From assembly GCA_963675235.2 (NCBI GenBank), contig CAXXFU010000002.1:1054001-1118000 (forward strand): 64,000 nt of DNA, in the 5' to 3' direction. Position 1 is the first letter of the stretch; each line of letters begins with the position of its first letter. Of this stretch, positions 44,944 to 53,546 are shown piece by piece. Origin of the DNA: JAHJQZ01 sp963675235 (GTDB lineage Bacteria > Pseudomonadota > Alphaproteobacteria > Rhizobiales > Devosiaceae). A program made the position numbers and the translations under genes. Under the pieces are notes generated by a model. The model was given only the letters and a program-made list of their open reading frames with translations, had not been told where the DNA came from and searched no databases.

Positions 44944-46266
44944 ATGAGCATCAACATCACCATGCCAGCCCTGTCGCCGACGATGGAGGAGGGCACCCTC
45001 GCCAAGTGGCACGTCAAGGAAGGCGACACCGTTGCCCCGGGTGACGTCATCGCCGAGATCGAGACTGACAAGGCGACCATGGAGGTCGAGGCGGTCGACG
45101 AGGGCAAGATCGGCAAGATCGTCATCGACGAAGGCACCGAGGAGGTGAAGGTCAACTCCGTCATCGCCGTGCTGCTCGAAGAGGGCGAGAGCGCCGACGA
45201 TATCGGCGATGTCTCTGCTGCGCCGAAGGCCGAGGAAAAGCCGGCGGAAAAGGCAGCCGAACCGGAAGCCAAACCCGCACCGGCAGCGCCGCAACAAGCG
45301 ACGCCGGCACCTGCGCCAGCTCCCGCGGCGGCAGCTCCGGCGACCGCTGGCGATAGCAAGCGCACCTTCGCTTCGCCGCTGGCACGGCGCCTCGCCAAGG
45401 AAGCCGGCATCGATGTTTCCGCCCTTGTCGGCTCCGGTCCCAAGGGGCGCGTCGTCAAGGCGGATGTCGAAAAGGCCAAGAGCGAGGGCGTGCCGCAGAA
45501 ATCCGCGCCGGGCGCCGTTGCGCCGCCGCCGGCCATGGATCCGAGCGGCGTTTATGAGGAAGGCACGTTCGAAGCCGTCAAGAACGACGGCATGCGCAAG
45601 ACCGTGGCCGCCCGCCTGACCGAGGCGCGTCAGACCATTCCTCAGTTCTACATCTCAGCTGATATCAAGATCGATGCGCTCATGGCGGCCCGCGCCGAAA
45701 TCAATGCCGCAGCGCCCAAGGGTGAAGACGGCAAGCCGACCTACAAGATTTCGGTGAACGACTTCGTCATCAAGGCCTGGGCGCTGGCGCTGCAGCAGGT
45801 GCCGAAAGCCAACTGCACCTGGGCTGGAGAAGCGATCTATTATCACAAGGTCTCCGACGTTGCTGTTGCCGTTGCCGTCGAAGGCGGGCTGTTCACGCCG
45901 GTCGTCAGGAAATGCGAGCAGAAAACGCTTCGCCAGATCTCCGCCGAGGTGAAGGACCTCGCCACCCGCGCCAAGACCAAGAAACTTGCCCCGCACGAAT
46001 ATGTCGGCGGTTCGACGGCGGTTTCCAATCTCGGCATGTTCGGGGTCACCCATTTCACCTCGATCATCAACCCGCCGCACGGCACGATCATCTCGATCGG
46101 GGCCGGCGAGGAACGGGTTTATCCCGACAACGGCGAGATCAAGGTCGGCACCTTCATGACGGTGTCGCTGAGCTGTGACCACCGCACCGTCGATGGTGCG
46201 CTCGGAGCCACACTTCTCAATGCCTTCAAGGCGCTGATCGAGAACCCGGTGATGATGCTGGTTTAG
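44944..46266 (+). CDS. pdhC: Dihydrolipoamide acetyltransferase (E2) of pyruvate dehydrogenase
   Basis: Core acetyltransferase, 440 residues. It has one lipoyl domain (Lys 43 in EIETDKATMEVEA, almost identical to that of PdhB), an Ala/Pro-rich linker, the E1/E3-binding domain (FASPLARRLAKEAGIDVSAL, GSGPKGRVVKADVE), a second linker, and the catalytic domain ending in the active-site DHRTVDGALGA. Duplicated lipoyl domains in adjacent genes (about 43.55 and 44.95 kb) form a nucleotide-level direct repeat. The E3 gene lpdA lies about 1 kb on, beyond two unrelated small genes. Confidence 0.98.
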   Translation: MSINITMPALSPTMEEGTLAKWHVKEGDTVAPGDVIAEIETDKATMEVEAVDEGKIGKIVIDEGTEEVKVNSVIAVLLEEGESADDIGDVSAAPKAEEKPAEKAAEPEAKPAPAAPQQATPAPAPAPAAAAPATAGDSKRTFASPLARRLAKEAGIDVSALVGSGPKGRVVKADVEKAKSEGVPQKSAPGAVAPPPAMDPSGVYEEGTFEAVKNDGMRKTVAARLTEARQTIPQFYISADIKIDALMAARAEINAAAPKGEDGKPTYKISVNDFVIKAWALALQQVPKANCTWAGEAIYYHKVSDVAVAVAVEGGLFTPVVRKCEQKTLRQISAEVKDLATRAKTKKLAPHEYVGGSTAVSNLGMFGVTHFTSIINPPHGTIISIGAGEERVYPDNGEIKVGTFMTVSLSCDHRTVDGALGATLLNAFKALIENPVMMLV

Positions 46267-46277
46267 GAACCACAAGT

Positions 46278-46922
46278 ATGAAGACCATCCTGTGCTACGG
46301 CGACAGCCTCACCTATGGCACCAATCCGGCGGTTGTGGGTGCGCGGCACGCGTTCGAGGACCGCTGGCCGGCTACGCTCGAACGGGGACTCGGGCCCGAC
46401 AAGGTGCGGGTGATTGCCGAAGGTCTTGGCGGCCGCACGACGGCGTTCGATGATTATTCGAGCCTGGCCGACCGCAACGGCGTCCTTATCCTGCCGACGA
46501 TCCTCGATAGCCACAAGCCACTCGATGCCGTGGTCATCATGCTCGGCACCAACGACATGAAGTCGTACATCAGCGGCAGCGCCCTGGCCGCTGCCATGGG
46601 CATGAAGCGCCTGGTGCAGATCATCCGCACCTTCCCTTATGATGTGGGGATGAAGGTGCCGGATGTCGTCATGGTCTCGCCGCCACATTGCGTCGCGACC
46701 GAGCATGCGGATCTGGCCCCCATGTTCCGTCATGGCATGACCGAGAGCCAACTGCTGGCAGAGCACTATCAGCGCGTCGCCGATGAACTCGGCTGTGCTT
46801 TTTTCGATGCATCGAGCGTTGCTGCGGCATCTTCGCTTGACGGCGTGCATCTCGATGCGGCAAACACCCGCGCCATTGGCACCGCTCTGGTACCGATTGT
46901 GCGGGATGTTCTCGGCCTTTAG
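46278..46922 (+). CDS. SGNH/GDSL hydrolase family protein
   Basis: A 214-residue esterase-type hydrolase. Block I is YGDSLTYGTNP (catalytic Ser), block III MLGTNDMK, and block V DGVHLDAAN (catalytic Asp and His), matching the arylesterase/acetylhydrolase subgroup. No signal peptide is seen, so it is cytoplasmic. It starts 12 bases after pdhC and is likely cotranscribed with the pdh operon, although no biochemical connection is known. Confidence 0.9.
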   Translation: MKTILCYGDSLTYGTNPAVVGARHAFEDRWPATLERGLGPDKVRVIAEGLGGRTTAFDDYSSLADRNGVLILPTILDSHKPLDAVVIMLGTNDMKSYISGSALAAAMGMKRLVQIIRTFPYDVGMKVPDVVMVSPPHCVATEHADLAPMFRHGMTESQLLAEHYQRVADELGCAFFDASSVAAASSLDGVHLDAANTRAIGTALVPIVRDVLGL

Positions 46923-47014
46923 TTCAGGACTTCCCGGCGCGTTCACGTATAGCGCAAGACATGGCCAAAAAGCCGACCTGAGGGGACGGCACTACCAACG
47001 AGGGAAGACTAATA

Positions 47015-47251
47015 ATGACGAACATGATGCACGAGCTCAGCGAGGAATTTCCGCAATACATCGACCGGATGCAGTTGCTGCGCGTCGCCGACACTCATTT
47101 CGCCGATCTCTACAACGAATACCACGACGTCAACCAGGCGGTCTTGCGCGCCGAATCCGACGAAGAACCGACCAGCGACGACCATCTTAATGCACTGCGC
47201 CACCGGCGGGTGCAGCTCAAGGATGAAATCTACGCCCGTCTGCAGCAATAG
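47015..47251 (+). CDS. YdcH family protein (DUF465)
   Basis: A 78-residue, highly charged, alpha-helical protein. The sequence pattern (DTHFADLYNEYHDVNQAVLRAE, then LRHRRVQLKDEIYARL) is that of YdcH/DUF465, short coiled-coil proteins without known function. AGGGAAG precedes the ATG. It lies between the GDSL hydrolase and lpdA and is probably within the same transcript. Confidence 0.9.
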   Translation: MTNMMHELSEEFPQYIDRMQLLRVADTHFADLYNEYHDVNQAVLRAESDEEPTSDDHLNALRHRRVQLKDEIYARLQQ

Positions 47252-47283
47252 CTGCAGTCGGCCGCGACAGGAACGAGGACTTC

Positions 47284-48723
47284 ATGGCTGATACATACGA
47301 CCTCATTGTCATCGGATCCGGCCCGGGCGGCTACATTGCCGCCATTCGCGCCGCCCAACTCGGCCTGAAGACCGCCATCGTCGAACGCGAGCACATGGGT
47401 GGCATCTGCCTCAACTGGGGCTGCATTCCGACCAAGGCACTGCTGCGCTCGGCCGAGGTCTATTCGCATGTCGCTCATGCCGCCGACTACGGCATCAAGG
47501 CCGACAGCTATTCGGCCGACATCGAGGCCATCGTCACCCGGTCGCGCGGCGTTACCAAGCAGATGTCGAATGGTGTCGGCTTCCTGATGAAGAAGAACAA
47601 GATCGATGTCATCTGGGGCGAGGGGGCGCTGACCGGCCCCGGCGAGGTCACCGTCACCGAGACCAAGAAGGACATCGTCCAGCCGCAGAATCCCAAGCCC
47701 AAGGGCATCCTGCCGACCGGCACCTACAAGGCCAAGAACATCATCGTCGCCACCGGCGCCCGCCCGCGCGTGCTGCCCGGCATCGAGCCGGACGGCGATC
47801 GCATCTGGACCTATTTCGAGGCGATGAAGCCCAAGACGCTGCCCAAGTCCCTGTTGGTCATGGGTTCGGGCGCCATCGGCATCGAGTTCGCCTCGTTTTA
47901 CAGGAGCCTCGGCGTCGAAGTGACCGTCGTCGAACTGCTGCCGCAGATCATGCCGGTCGAGGACGCCGAAATCGCCGCCGTAGCACGCAAGCGCCTCGAA
48001 AAGCGCGGTATCCGCATCCTCGTTGATACCAAGGTCACCAAGGTCGACAAGACCAAGACCGGGGTGAAGGCCGAGGTCGTGCCCAAGTCAGGCCAGGCCG
48101 AGACGCTAGAGGCCGAATACCTGATCTCCGCCGTCGGCGTTCAGGGCAACATCGAGAATCTCGGGCTCGAAAAGCTCGGGGTCGAGACCGATCGCGGCTG
48201 CATCAAGATCGATGCACAGTGCCGCACCAACGTCGCGGGCATATGGGCCATCGGCGATGTCGCCGGGCCGCCGATGCTGGCCCACAAGGCCGAGCACGAG
48301 GCCGTCATCGCCGTCGAGGCAATTGCCGGCCATGCCGAGCATCATCTCGACAAGCTCAAGGTCCCGGGCTGCACCTATTGCGAACCGCAGGTGGCCAGCG
48401 TCGGCCTGACCGAGGCCAAGGCCAAGGAAGAGGGCCGCGACATCCGCGTCGGCCGCTTCCCGTTCATCGGCAATGGCAAGGCCGTGGCGCTCGGCGATAC
48501 CGACGGCCTGGTCAAGACCATCTTCGACAACAAGACCGGCGAATTGCTCGGCGCCCACATGGTCGGTCCGGAAGTAACCGAGTTGATCGAAGGATTCGTG
48601 GTGGCAATGAATCTCGAGACCACCGAGGAAGAGCTGATGCACACGATCTTCCCGCACCCGACGCTCTCCGAAACAATGAAGGAGAGTGTCCTTGACGCAT
48701 ACGGGATGGCTCTCAATATCTAG
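47284..48723 (+). CDS. lpdA: Dihydrolipoyl dehydrogenase (E3)
   Basis: Reoxidises the dihydrolipoyl groups of pyruvate dehydrogenase with FAD and NAD. The 479-residue flavoprotein has the FAD loop VIGSGPGGYIAAIRAAQLG, the redox disulfide GGICLNWGCIPTKAL, and the NAD loop VMGSGAIGIEFASFYRSLG. It also has the FAD-binding IWAIGDVAGPPMLAHKAEHE and the active-site HTIFPHPTLSE at the dimer interface. A short insertion (around residues 120-145, QPQNPKPKG) is typical of the alphaproteobacterial PDH-linked type. A 12-base palindrome (48725-48736) lies directly after the stop. Confidence 0.98.
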   Translation: MADTYDLIVIGSGPGGYIAAIRAAQLGLKTAIVEREHMGGICLNWGCIPTKALLRSAEVYSHVAHAADYGIKADSYSADIEAIVTRSRGVTKQMSNGVGFLMKKNKIDVIWGEGALTGPGEVTVTETKKDIVQPQNPKPKGILPTGTYKAKNIIVATGARPRVLPGIEPDGDRIWTYFEAMKPKTLPKSLLVMGSGAIGIEFASFYRSLGVEVTVVELLPQIMPVEDAEIAAVARKRLEKRGIRILVDTKVTKVDKTKTGVKAEVVPKSGQAETLEAEYLISAVGVQGNIENLGLEKLGVETDRGCIKIDAQCRTNVAGIWAIGDVAGPPMLAHKAEHEAVIAVEAIAGHAEHHLDKLKVPGCTYCEPQVASVGLTEAKAKEEGRDIRVGRFPFIGNGKAVALGDTDGLVKTIFDNKTGELLGAHMVGPEVTELIEGFVVAMNLETTEEELMHTIFPHPTLSETMKESVLDAYGMALNI

Positions 48724-48830
48724 GGGGACGCGTCCCGCTGAGGCGTGAACCGGCGATCGGTTCGCAAATGCCGACACAGGCGCGCTGCAAGCGGGTCCAT
48801 GCCCGCCCCATCCTGATAGGAGACAAGTTC

Positions 48831-49082
48831 ATGCTGGGCTTTTTCATCGCCCTCATTATCGGTGGCGTAGCCGGCTATATCGCCGAGTTGATCATGAAGG
48901 TGGATCACCCGATCTGGCTCAACGTCGTGCTCGGCGTTGCCGGGGCGTTTCTGTTCAACGTCCTTGCCTGGCTGGTCTTCGGCATCGCCGGCGGCAATAT
49001 CATCTGGCAGCTGATCGCCGGCATCGTCGGCGCCTGCGCCCTGATCTGGGCCTATCGCCAATACGAAAAGCGCCAGGGCTAG
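48831..49082 (+). CDS. GlsB/YeaQ/YmgE family membrane protein
   Basis: An 83-residue protein with three hydrophobic segments and the Gly-rich pattern of the YeaQ/YmgE/GlsB stress-response family (FFIALIIGGVAGYIAELIM, VLGVAGAFLFNVLAW, and AGIVGACALIWAY). TAGGAG lies nine bases before the ATG. A second, related gene follows at 49163, so this may be a tandem duplication. Family members are envelope-stress-associated small membrane proteins without defined mechanism. Confidence 0.85.
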   Translation: MLGFFIALIIGGVAGYIAELIMKVDHPIWLNVVLGVAGAFLFNVLAWLVFGIAGGNIIWQLIAGIVGACALIWAYRQYEKRQG

Positions 49083-49162
49083 CGCCTGTCGAGGCATGGC
49101 GTTTTGAGCCGGCGAACCGGACTCCAGCTCGCCGGAAAGCGCTCTGAAAGGAGGCCCGAACC

Positions 49163-49417
49163 ATGTGGCACGCACTCGCCGTCTGGGCCGTAATCGGCCT
49201 GATCGCCGGCTGGCTGGCCAGCCTGTTCCTCGGCGGCAAGGGTCTGATCCGCTATGTCCTTGTCGGCATGATCGGGTCTGTGGTCGGTGGCTACCTGGTG
49301 GCATTCACCGGCGTTTCCATTCCGATCGGCAATTTCTGGGTGCGCGAGGTGATCATCGCCGCAATCGGCGCCACAATCGTCATCATCGTGTCCCGGATTC
49401 TGGCGGGGCGGCGCTGA
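49163..49417 (+). CDS. GlsB/YeaQ/YmgE-like membrane protein, second copy
   Basis: An 84-residue protein with three membrane segments: VWAVIGLIAGWLASLFLGG, YVLVGMIGSVVGGYLVAF and VIIAAIGATIVIIVSRIL. It has the same length and Gly-rich layout as the gene at 48831 but weak sequence identity. A strong AAAGGAGG lies eight bases before the ATG. Its stop is one base from the next gene's start, implying coupling. Confidence 0.83.
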   Translation: MWHALAVWAVIGLIAGWLASLFLGGKGLIRYVLVGMIGSVVGGYLVAFTGVSIPIGNFWVREVIIAAIGATIVIIVSRILAGRR

Positions 49418-49418
49418 A

Positions 49419-49667
49419 ATGACGCCGGCTCGCAAGACCTTCTTCTGGATTTTCGGCGTCATGGCCGGATTCGGCCTGCTGCTCGGGCTTGTCAACCTGG
49501 CCGCCCCCGATGCCGTTTCGGTCACATGGAACGAAGAGAACGTCGAGGGTATCAATTCGCTGTGGGTTGGCCTTATTTCCGGAGCCATACCTGGTATTCT
49601 GTTCGGACTGATTGGCGCCGGCATCGCCGCACTGATCGGCCGCGGCAAGAAACCTGCAAAGGACTAG
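49419..49667 (+). CDS. Small membrane protein of unknown function
   Basis: An 82-residue protein with two hydrophobic helices (FFWIFGVMAGFGLLLGLVNLA and ISGAIPGILFGLIGAGIAAL) and a basic tail (GRGKKPAKD). I recognise no family. It is squeezed between a YeaQ-like gene (one-base gap) and lipA (ten-base gap), so it is almost certainly cotranscribed with both. Confidence 0.75.
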   Translation: MTPARKTFFWIFGVMAGFGLLLGLVNLAAPDAVSVTWNEENVEGINSLWVGLISGAIPGILFGLIGAGIAALIGRGKKPAKD

Positions 49668-49677
49668 AATCCGCCTT

Positions 49678-50631
49678 ATGGTCGTTCTTCTCGACAAAAC
49701 CAAGCCGTCGCCGCGCCATCCCGAAAAGGCGCATCGTCCCGACAACGAAATCCAGCGCAAGCCGGACTGGATCCGGGTCAAGGCACCTGGCTCGCCGGCC
49801 TATAGCGAAACGCACAGGATCATCCGCGAGAACGGGCTCGTCACGGTCTGTGAAGAGGCCGGATGCCCCAATGTCGGGGAGTGCTGGGAAAAGCGTCACG
49901 CGACCATGATGATCATGGGCGAGATCTGCACCCGCGCCTGCGCCTTCTGCAATGTCAGGACCGGCCTGCCGCTGCCGCTCGACCCGGAAGAACCAAACAA
50001 GGTGGCCAATGCTGTCGAAAAGCTCGGACTCGAGCACGTCGTCATCACCTCGGTCGATCGCGACGACCTCGAGGACGGCGGGGCCCAGCATTTTGCCGAG
50101 GTCATCGCCGCCATCCGCGCCCGCATGCCGAAAACGACCATCGAGATCCTGACGCCGGATTTCCTCAGGAAGCCCGGCGCTCTGGAAGTCGTTGTCGCGG
50201 CGCGGCCGGACGTGTTCAACCACAACCTCGAAACCGTGCCGTCCAACTACCTGACGGTCAGGCCCGGTGCGCGCTATTTCCATTCGATCCGGCTGTTGCA
50301 GAGGGTCAAGGAGCTTGATCCGGAGATGTTCACCAAGTCGGGCATCATGGTCGGCCTTGGTGAGGAACGGAACGAAGTGCTCCAGCTGATGGACGACCTG
50401 CGCTCCGCCGATGTCGATTTCCTCACCATCGGGCAATACCTGCAGCCGACCAAGAAACACGCCAAGGTCGAGCGTTTTGTCACGCCGGAAGAGTTCACTT
50501 CCTACGCCACCATCGCCCGCACCAAGGGCTTCCTCATGGTTTCGTCGTCGCCTCTGACGCGCTCCTCTCATCACGCCGGCGAGGATTTCGCCAAATTGAG
50601 GACGGCACGGCAGGCCAAGCTCGGACACTAG
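49678..50631 (+). CDS. lipA: Lipoyl synthase
   Basis: Radical SAM enzyme that inserts two sulfurs into octanoyl groups on E2-type proteins. The 317-residue protein has both iron-sulfur motifs: the auxiliary cluster set in CEEAGCPNVGECW and the radical SAM CxxxCxxC in GEICTRACAFCNV. The family end SSPLTRSSHHAGEDF carries the conserved Arg-Ser-Ser. It follows the genes of pyruvate dehydrogenase, whose PdhB and PdhC lipoyl domains are its substrates, a typical alphaproteobacterial linkage. Confidence 0.98.
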   Translation: MVVLLDKTKPSPRHPEKAHRPDNEIQRKPDWIRVKAPGSPAYSETHRIIRENGLVTVCEEAGCPNVGECWEKRHATMMIMGEICTRACAFCNVRTGLPLPLDPEEPNKVANAVEKLGLEHVVITSVDRDDLEDGGAQHFAEVIAAIRARMPKTTIEILTPDFLRKPGALEVVVAARPDVFNHNLETVPSNYLTVRPGARYFHSIRLLQRVKELDPEMFTKSGIMVGLGEERNEVLQLMDDLRSADVDFLTIGQYLQPTKKHAKVERFVTPEEFTSYATIARTKGFLMVSSSPLTRSSHHAGEDFAKLRTARQAKLGH

Positions 50632-50644
50632 GTCAGGTCGCACC

Positions 50645-51088
50645 ATGCCGAAACTGAGCTTCGAGCGGCGGGTGGCGCATTCTGCCGAGCAGATGCTGTC
50701 GCTGGTTGCCGACATGCGCTCCTACCCGGATTTCGTGCCCAACTGCACGGCCATGACAGTGCACGACGAAAAAGCCGAAGGCTCCGAGGTCCGGCAACTT
50801 GCCACCATGACGGCGCAGCTCGGACCTTTGACCCAGGCCTACACCAGCAAGGTGGTGACCGATCGTGATGCGGGACTGATCACGACTGATGCCATCGACG
50901 GGCCGTTTTCGCACCTTTCCGGACGATGGTCGTTCACGCCCGACGGCAGTGGCGCCTTTGTCCGTTTCGACATCGATTTCGGATTTGCCAACCGGCTGGT
51001 TGCCGCCGTGGCCGAGCCCGCGTTCGGCGCCAAGCAGTCAGAGATCATGGACGCCTTCCTCAGAGAAGCCGACCGGCGCTTCGGCTAG
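50645..51088 (+). CDS. COQ10/RatA-like START-domain protein
   Basis: A 147-residue protein of the polyketide cyclase/START superfamily, coenzyme Q-binding COQ10 branch. It begins with the family's RRVAHSAEQMLSLVADMRSYPDFVPNC pattern and ends VAEPAFGAKQSEIMDAFLREA. Mitochondrial COQ10 binds ubiquinone. Bacterial relatives are also named RatA, after an E. coli protein reported to interfere with ribosome assembly; nothing here shows toxin activity and no ratB is adjacent. It lies 13 bases after lipA, the usual position in this group of bacteria. Confidence 0.92.
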   Translation: MPKLSFERRVAHSAEQMLSLVADMRSYPDFVPNCTAMTVHDEKAEGSEVRQLATMTAQLGPLTQAYTSKVVTDRDAGLITTDAIDGPFSHLSGRWSFTPDGSGAFVRFDIDFGFANRLVAAVAEPAFGAKQSEIMDAFLREADRRFG

Positions 51089-51113
51089 CTGCAGGCCGGG
51101 CCATACAGCCAAA

Positions 51114-51569
51114 TCAGGCGCGAGCCACCTGATCGGATCGTGCCGCGCGAACGCGCGTGAACAGCCAGATCGACACCGGCAGGAACACGATCGAGGTGAC
51201 CATTCCCGGCTCCATCGAACGCGTGAAAACGCCAACCAGGACATGCACGAGGAAATAGAGCGACATGCCGATGAGAAACACCATCTGGTAGAGCCGCATC
51301 AGCTTGCGGTTGCGCCGCAACACGAATGCCAGCACGAACACCAGCACACCAACAAGAACCACCACCAGGGCAAAGGTCCCCTGATTGAAGGAAATCATCG
51401 GGATGTCGATGCGCTGCTCACGCGCCCAGCCGGGCAGATCGAGAAGCACTTCTTCAGCGCCGTGCAGCGCGAACATGAAAAACACCAGCGGCCAGTAGCG
51501 CGCCGGGTTTTCGGTGCGCATCGGCTGTCTCTGGTCGGCAAAGGGTGTGTTGGATGTCTCGGTCATCAT
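51114..51569 (-). CDS. HXXEE-domain membrane protein
   Basis: A 151-residue membrane protein with about four hydrophobic helices. Its first helix ends in LHGAEEVLLDLPGW, the His-x-x-Glu-Glu pattern that names the HXXEE family. A later HVLVGVFTRSMEPGMVTS provides another His and Glu within the membrane. Function is unknown. ATG at 51569 follows AAGG at six bases, located inside the cinA stop region, so it is coupled to cinA as the third gene of the ispDF operon. Confidence 0.78.
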   Translation of the reverse strand: MMTETSNTPFADQRQPMRTENPARYWPLVFFMFALHGAEEVLLDLPGWAREQRIDIPMISFNQGTFALVVVLVGVLVFVLAFVLRRNRKLMRLYQMVFLIGMSLYFLVHVLVGVFTRSMEPGMVTSIVFLPVSIWLFTRVRAARSDQVARA

Positions 51570-51572
51570 CAA

Positions 51573-52073
51573 TCACCTTTTCGTCGCCGCAATCAGCAAA
51601 TCAAGCGCATGCAATATCGTCCTTGCGCGCACCTCGGCCCGTCCGACATCGCCGAACAGGCGTTTTTCGACATGCGTTCCGTCCGGCCCAGCTAGGCCGA
51701 ACCAGACGAGGCCAACCGGCTTGTCGGGCGTGCCTCCGCCCGGTCCGGCGATACCGGTCACGGCAATCGCAAAATGCGTACCGGCCTTGTTCAGTGCCCC
51801 TTCAGCCATCGCGCGTGCGGTCTCGGCCGAGACGGCGCCATGGACATCCAGGGTCTCGGCAGAAACTCCGAGCATGCTCACTTTGGCATCATTGGCATAG
51901 GTAATAAACCCACCATAGACCACCTCGGACGACCCACCGACAGATGTCAGAGCACCGCCGATCAAGCCGCCCGTACAGCTTTCTGCCGTGACAACACTTG
52001 CTTTTCGGGCAATCAGCGCCGCGATTGTTTCGGCGGCACGAGCGGCAATGCGGTCGGACAGGGGGGCGATCAT
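51573..52073 (-). CDS. CinA C-terminal-domain protein (nicotinamide-nucleotide amidase type)
   Basis: A 166-residue single-domain CinA protein: AESCTGGLIGGALTSVGGSSEV carries the catalytic Ser/Cys region, followed by YGGFITYANDAKVSMLGVS and AVTGIAGPGGGTPDKPVGLVW. Proteins of this length (PncC type) deamidate NMN to nicotinate mononucleotide; the N-terminal CinA domain is absent. The start overlaps the ispDF stop by four bases (ATGA), and the next gene starts four bases after its stop. Confidence 0.93.
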   Translation of the reverse strand: MIAPLSDRIAARAAETIAALIARKASVVTAESCTGGLIGGALTSVGGSSEVVYGGFITYANDAKVSMLGVSAETLDVHGAVSAETARAMAEGALNKAGTHFAIAVTGIAGPGGGTPDKPVGLVWFGLAGPDGTHVEKRLFGDVGRAEVRARTILHALDLLIAATKR

Positions 52074-53263
52074 CAGTATTCCGGAAGCTCGATGCTGGCA
52101 CTGCCGATGGTGGCGATGCCTTCTTCGCGCCCGACAAATCCCATTTTCTCCGAGGTGGTCGCCTTGACCGAAACCCGGGAAACGTCGATGGCGCAGATAC
52201 GGGCGATGTTTTCGCGCATGGCGCCGACATGCGGGCCGATCTTCGGGCGTTCGGCGACAATGGTCAGGTCGAGATTGACGATGCGCCCGCCGCGCGCCGC
52301 AACCCGGTCAGCAGCAAAATGCAGGAAAGTCTCGGACGGCTCGCCCCGCCACTTCTCGTCGCTCGGCGGGAAATGAGTGCCGATATCGCCCTCGGCCAAC
52401 GCCCCGAGCAGGGCGTCTGTGAGCACGTGCAGCCCGGCGTCGGCATCCGAGTGGCCCTTGAGCTTTCTGTCGTGCGCAATGGTGACGCCACCAAGGATCA
52501 CGGCATCGCCTGCTACGAAGGGGTGAACATCGTAGCCATTGCCGATGCGGGTCTGCATGGTTCTGGTTCCCTTGAGGATATGGGCGGCGCGAACGAGGTC
52601 GCCAGGCATGGTGATCTTGATGTTGTCCGGGCTTCCGGGCGACAGCACCACCGGAACGCCACCCCATTCGGCAATGGCGGTATCATCGGTGAACCCGTCG
52701 GTGATCTCGTTGACGCGCCGGTGCAGGTCGAAAATTGTCGGAAAACGGAACCCTTGCGGCGTCTGGGCGGCGAACAATTGCGTGCGATCCTCGGTGCCGC
52801 CGACAGTCCTTCCATCGGAGGAACGCTTGATGGTGTCGATGACCGGGATCGCCGGCAGAACCGCCACCGCATGATCGAGCGTGGCGATCACCCCGTCGAT
52901 CACCCGCCGCGGCACGATCGGACGGGCCCCGTCATGGATCAGCACAAGGTCCGGGGCGTGTTCTGCCAGCGCTTCCAGACCCTTGAGCACCGAAATCTGC
53001 CGCGTCGCCCCGCCGATCACCGGCGCCAGCATCTTGGCATCGTCAATGCCTTGCAGACCGTGATACCTGTCCTGATCGCCGTCTCGGATGACAACGGCGA
53101 CACGATCGATTTCCGCGTGTCGGAGGAAAGCGGAGATCGCAGCGCCGAGCACCGGCTCGCCCTCGATCAACTGGTACTGCTTGGGCAGGTCCTCGCCGAC
53201 GCCGAACCGGCTGCCGCTGCCGGCCGCCACGATCAACACTGCAATGGTCTTGTCGTTGTGCAC
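52073..53263 (-). CDS. ispDF: Bifunctional IspDF (MEP cytidylyltransferase / cyclodiphosphate synthase)
   Basis: Two MEP-pathway isoprenoid enzymes in one 396-residue chain. Residues 1 to about 230 are IspD: VLIVAAGSGSRFG (CTP loop), then LPKQYQLIEGEPV and LVLIHDGARPIV. Residues about 237-396 are IspF: RIGNGYDVHPF (metal D-x-H), KGHSDADAGLHVLTDALLGA, and DIGTHFPPSDEKW. The intervening IspE step is coded elsewhere. The fusion is well known in alpha- and epsilonproteobacteria. GTG at 53263, with GGAG seven bases upstream, fits the family N-terminus; longer in-frame extensions do not. Confidence 0.96.
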   Translation of the reverse strand: MHNDKTIAVLIVAAGSGSRFGVGEDLPKQYQLIEGEPVLGAAISAFLRHAEIDRVAVVIRDGDQDRYHGLQGIDDAKMLAPVIGGATRQISVLKGLEALAEHAPDLVLIHDGARPIVPRRVIDGVIATLDHAVAVLPAIPVIDTIKRSSDGRTVGGTEDRTQLFAAQTPQGFRFPTIFDLHRRVNEITDGFTDDTAIAEWGGVPVVLSPGSPDNIKITMPGDLVRAAHILKGTRTMQTRIGNGYDVHPFVAGDAVILGGVTIAHDRKLKGHSDADAGLHVLTDALLGALAEGDIGTHFPPSDEKWRGEPSETFLHFAADRVAARGGRIVNLDLTIVAERPKIGPHVGAMRENIARICAIDVSRVSVKATTSEKMGFVGREEGIATIGSASIELPEY

Positions 53264-53477
53264 GCGCTGCTCCGGATCGGCTGGCCGCTGCCAGCCGCAT
53301 TGACGCCTGTTCGCCGGGCCGTCCGTCTTCATGAACGGGAGAATATCGACCGCTCCCCGGGCTCCGGCGGCACAGGCCCGACAGGTCTCTAGCCCTCGCT
53401 GTGCCGCCCGGCAAGAGAAAGCCATTCCAATCAGGCGCGACAAGGGAAAATATGAGGCAGAAGACGATGAATGCTTA

Positions 53478-53505
53478 TTGCAACGGCGGGAATAATGACT
53501 ATTGT
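53478..53505 (+). promoter_or_regulatory. Candidate promoter of dusB-ntrBC
   Basis: TTGCAA (53478-53483) and TATTGT (53500-53505) are 16 bases apart in an AT-richer stretch of the divergent 283-base gap. The predicted start lies about 35 bases before the dusB GTG. Each hexamer matches four of six consensus bases, so this is a candidate only. Confidence 0.4.
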
Positions 53506-53546
53506 GCGGGCTCAATGTGCAGATTGACTTAATTGAGGGCATTTTG

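Noticed and set aside
48725..48736. GGGACGCGTCCC palindrome after lpdA as a terminator
   Set aside because: Only 12 bases with no loop and no T-tract; too short to support a terminator call.
50645..51088. Toxin of a RatAB toxin-antitoxin system
   Set aside because: The sequence is a COQ10/START-domain protein and no ratB-like gene is adjacent; the toxin name is inherited annotation.
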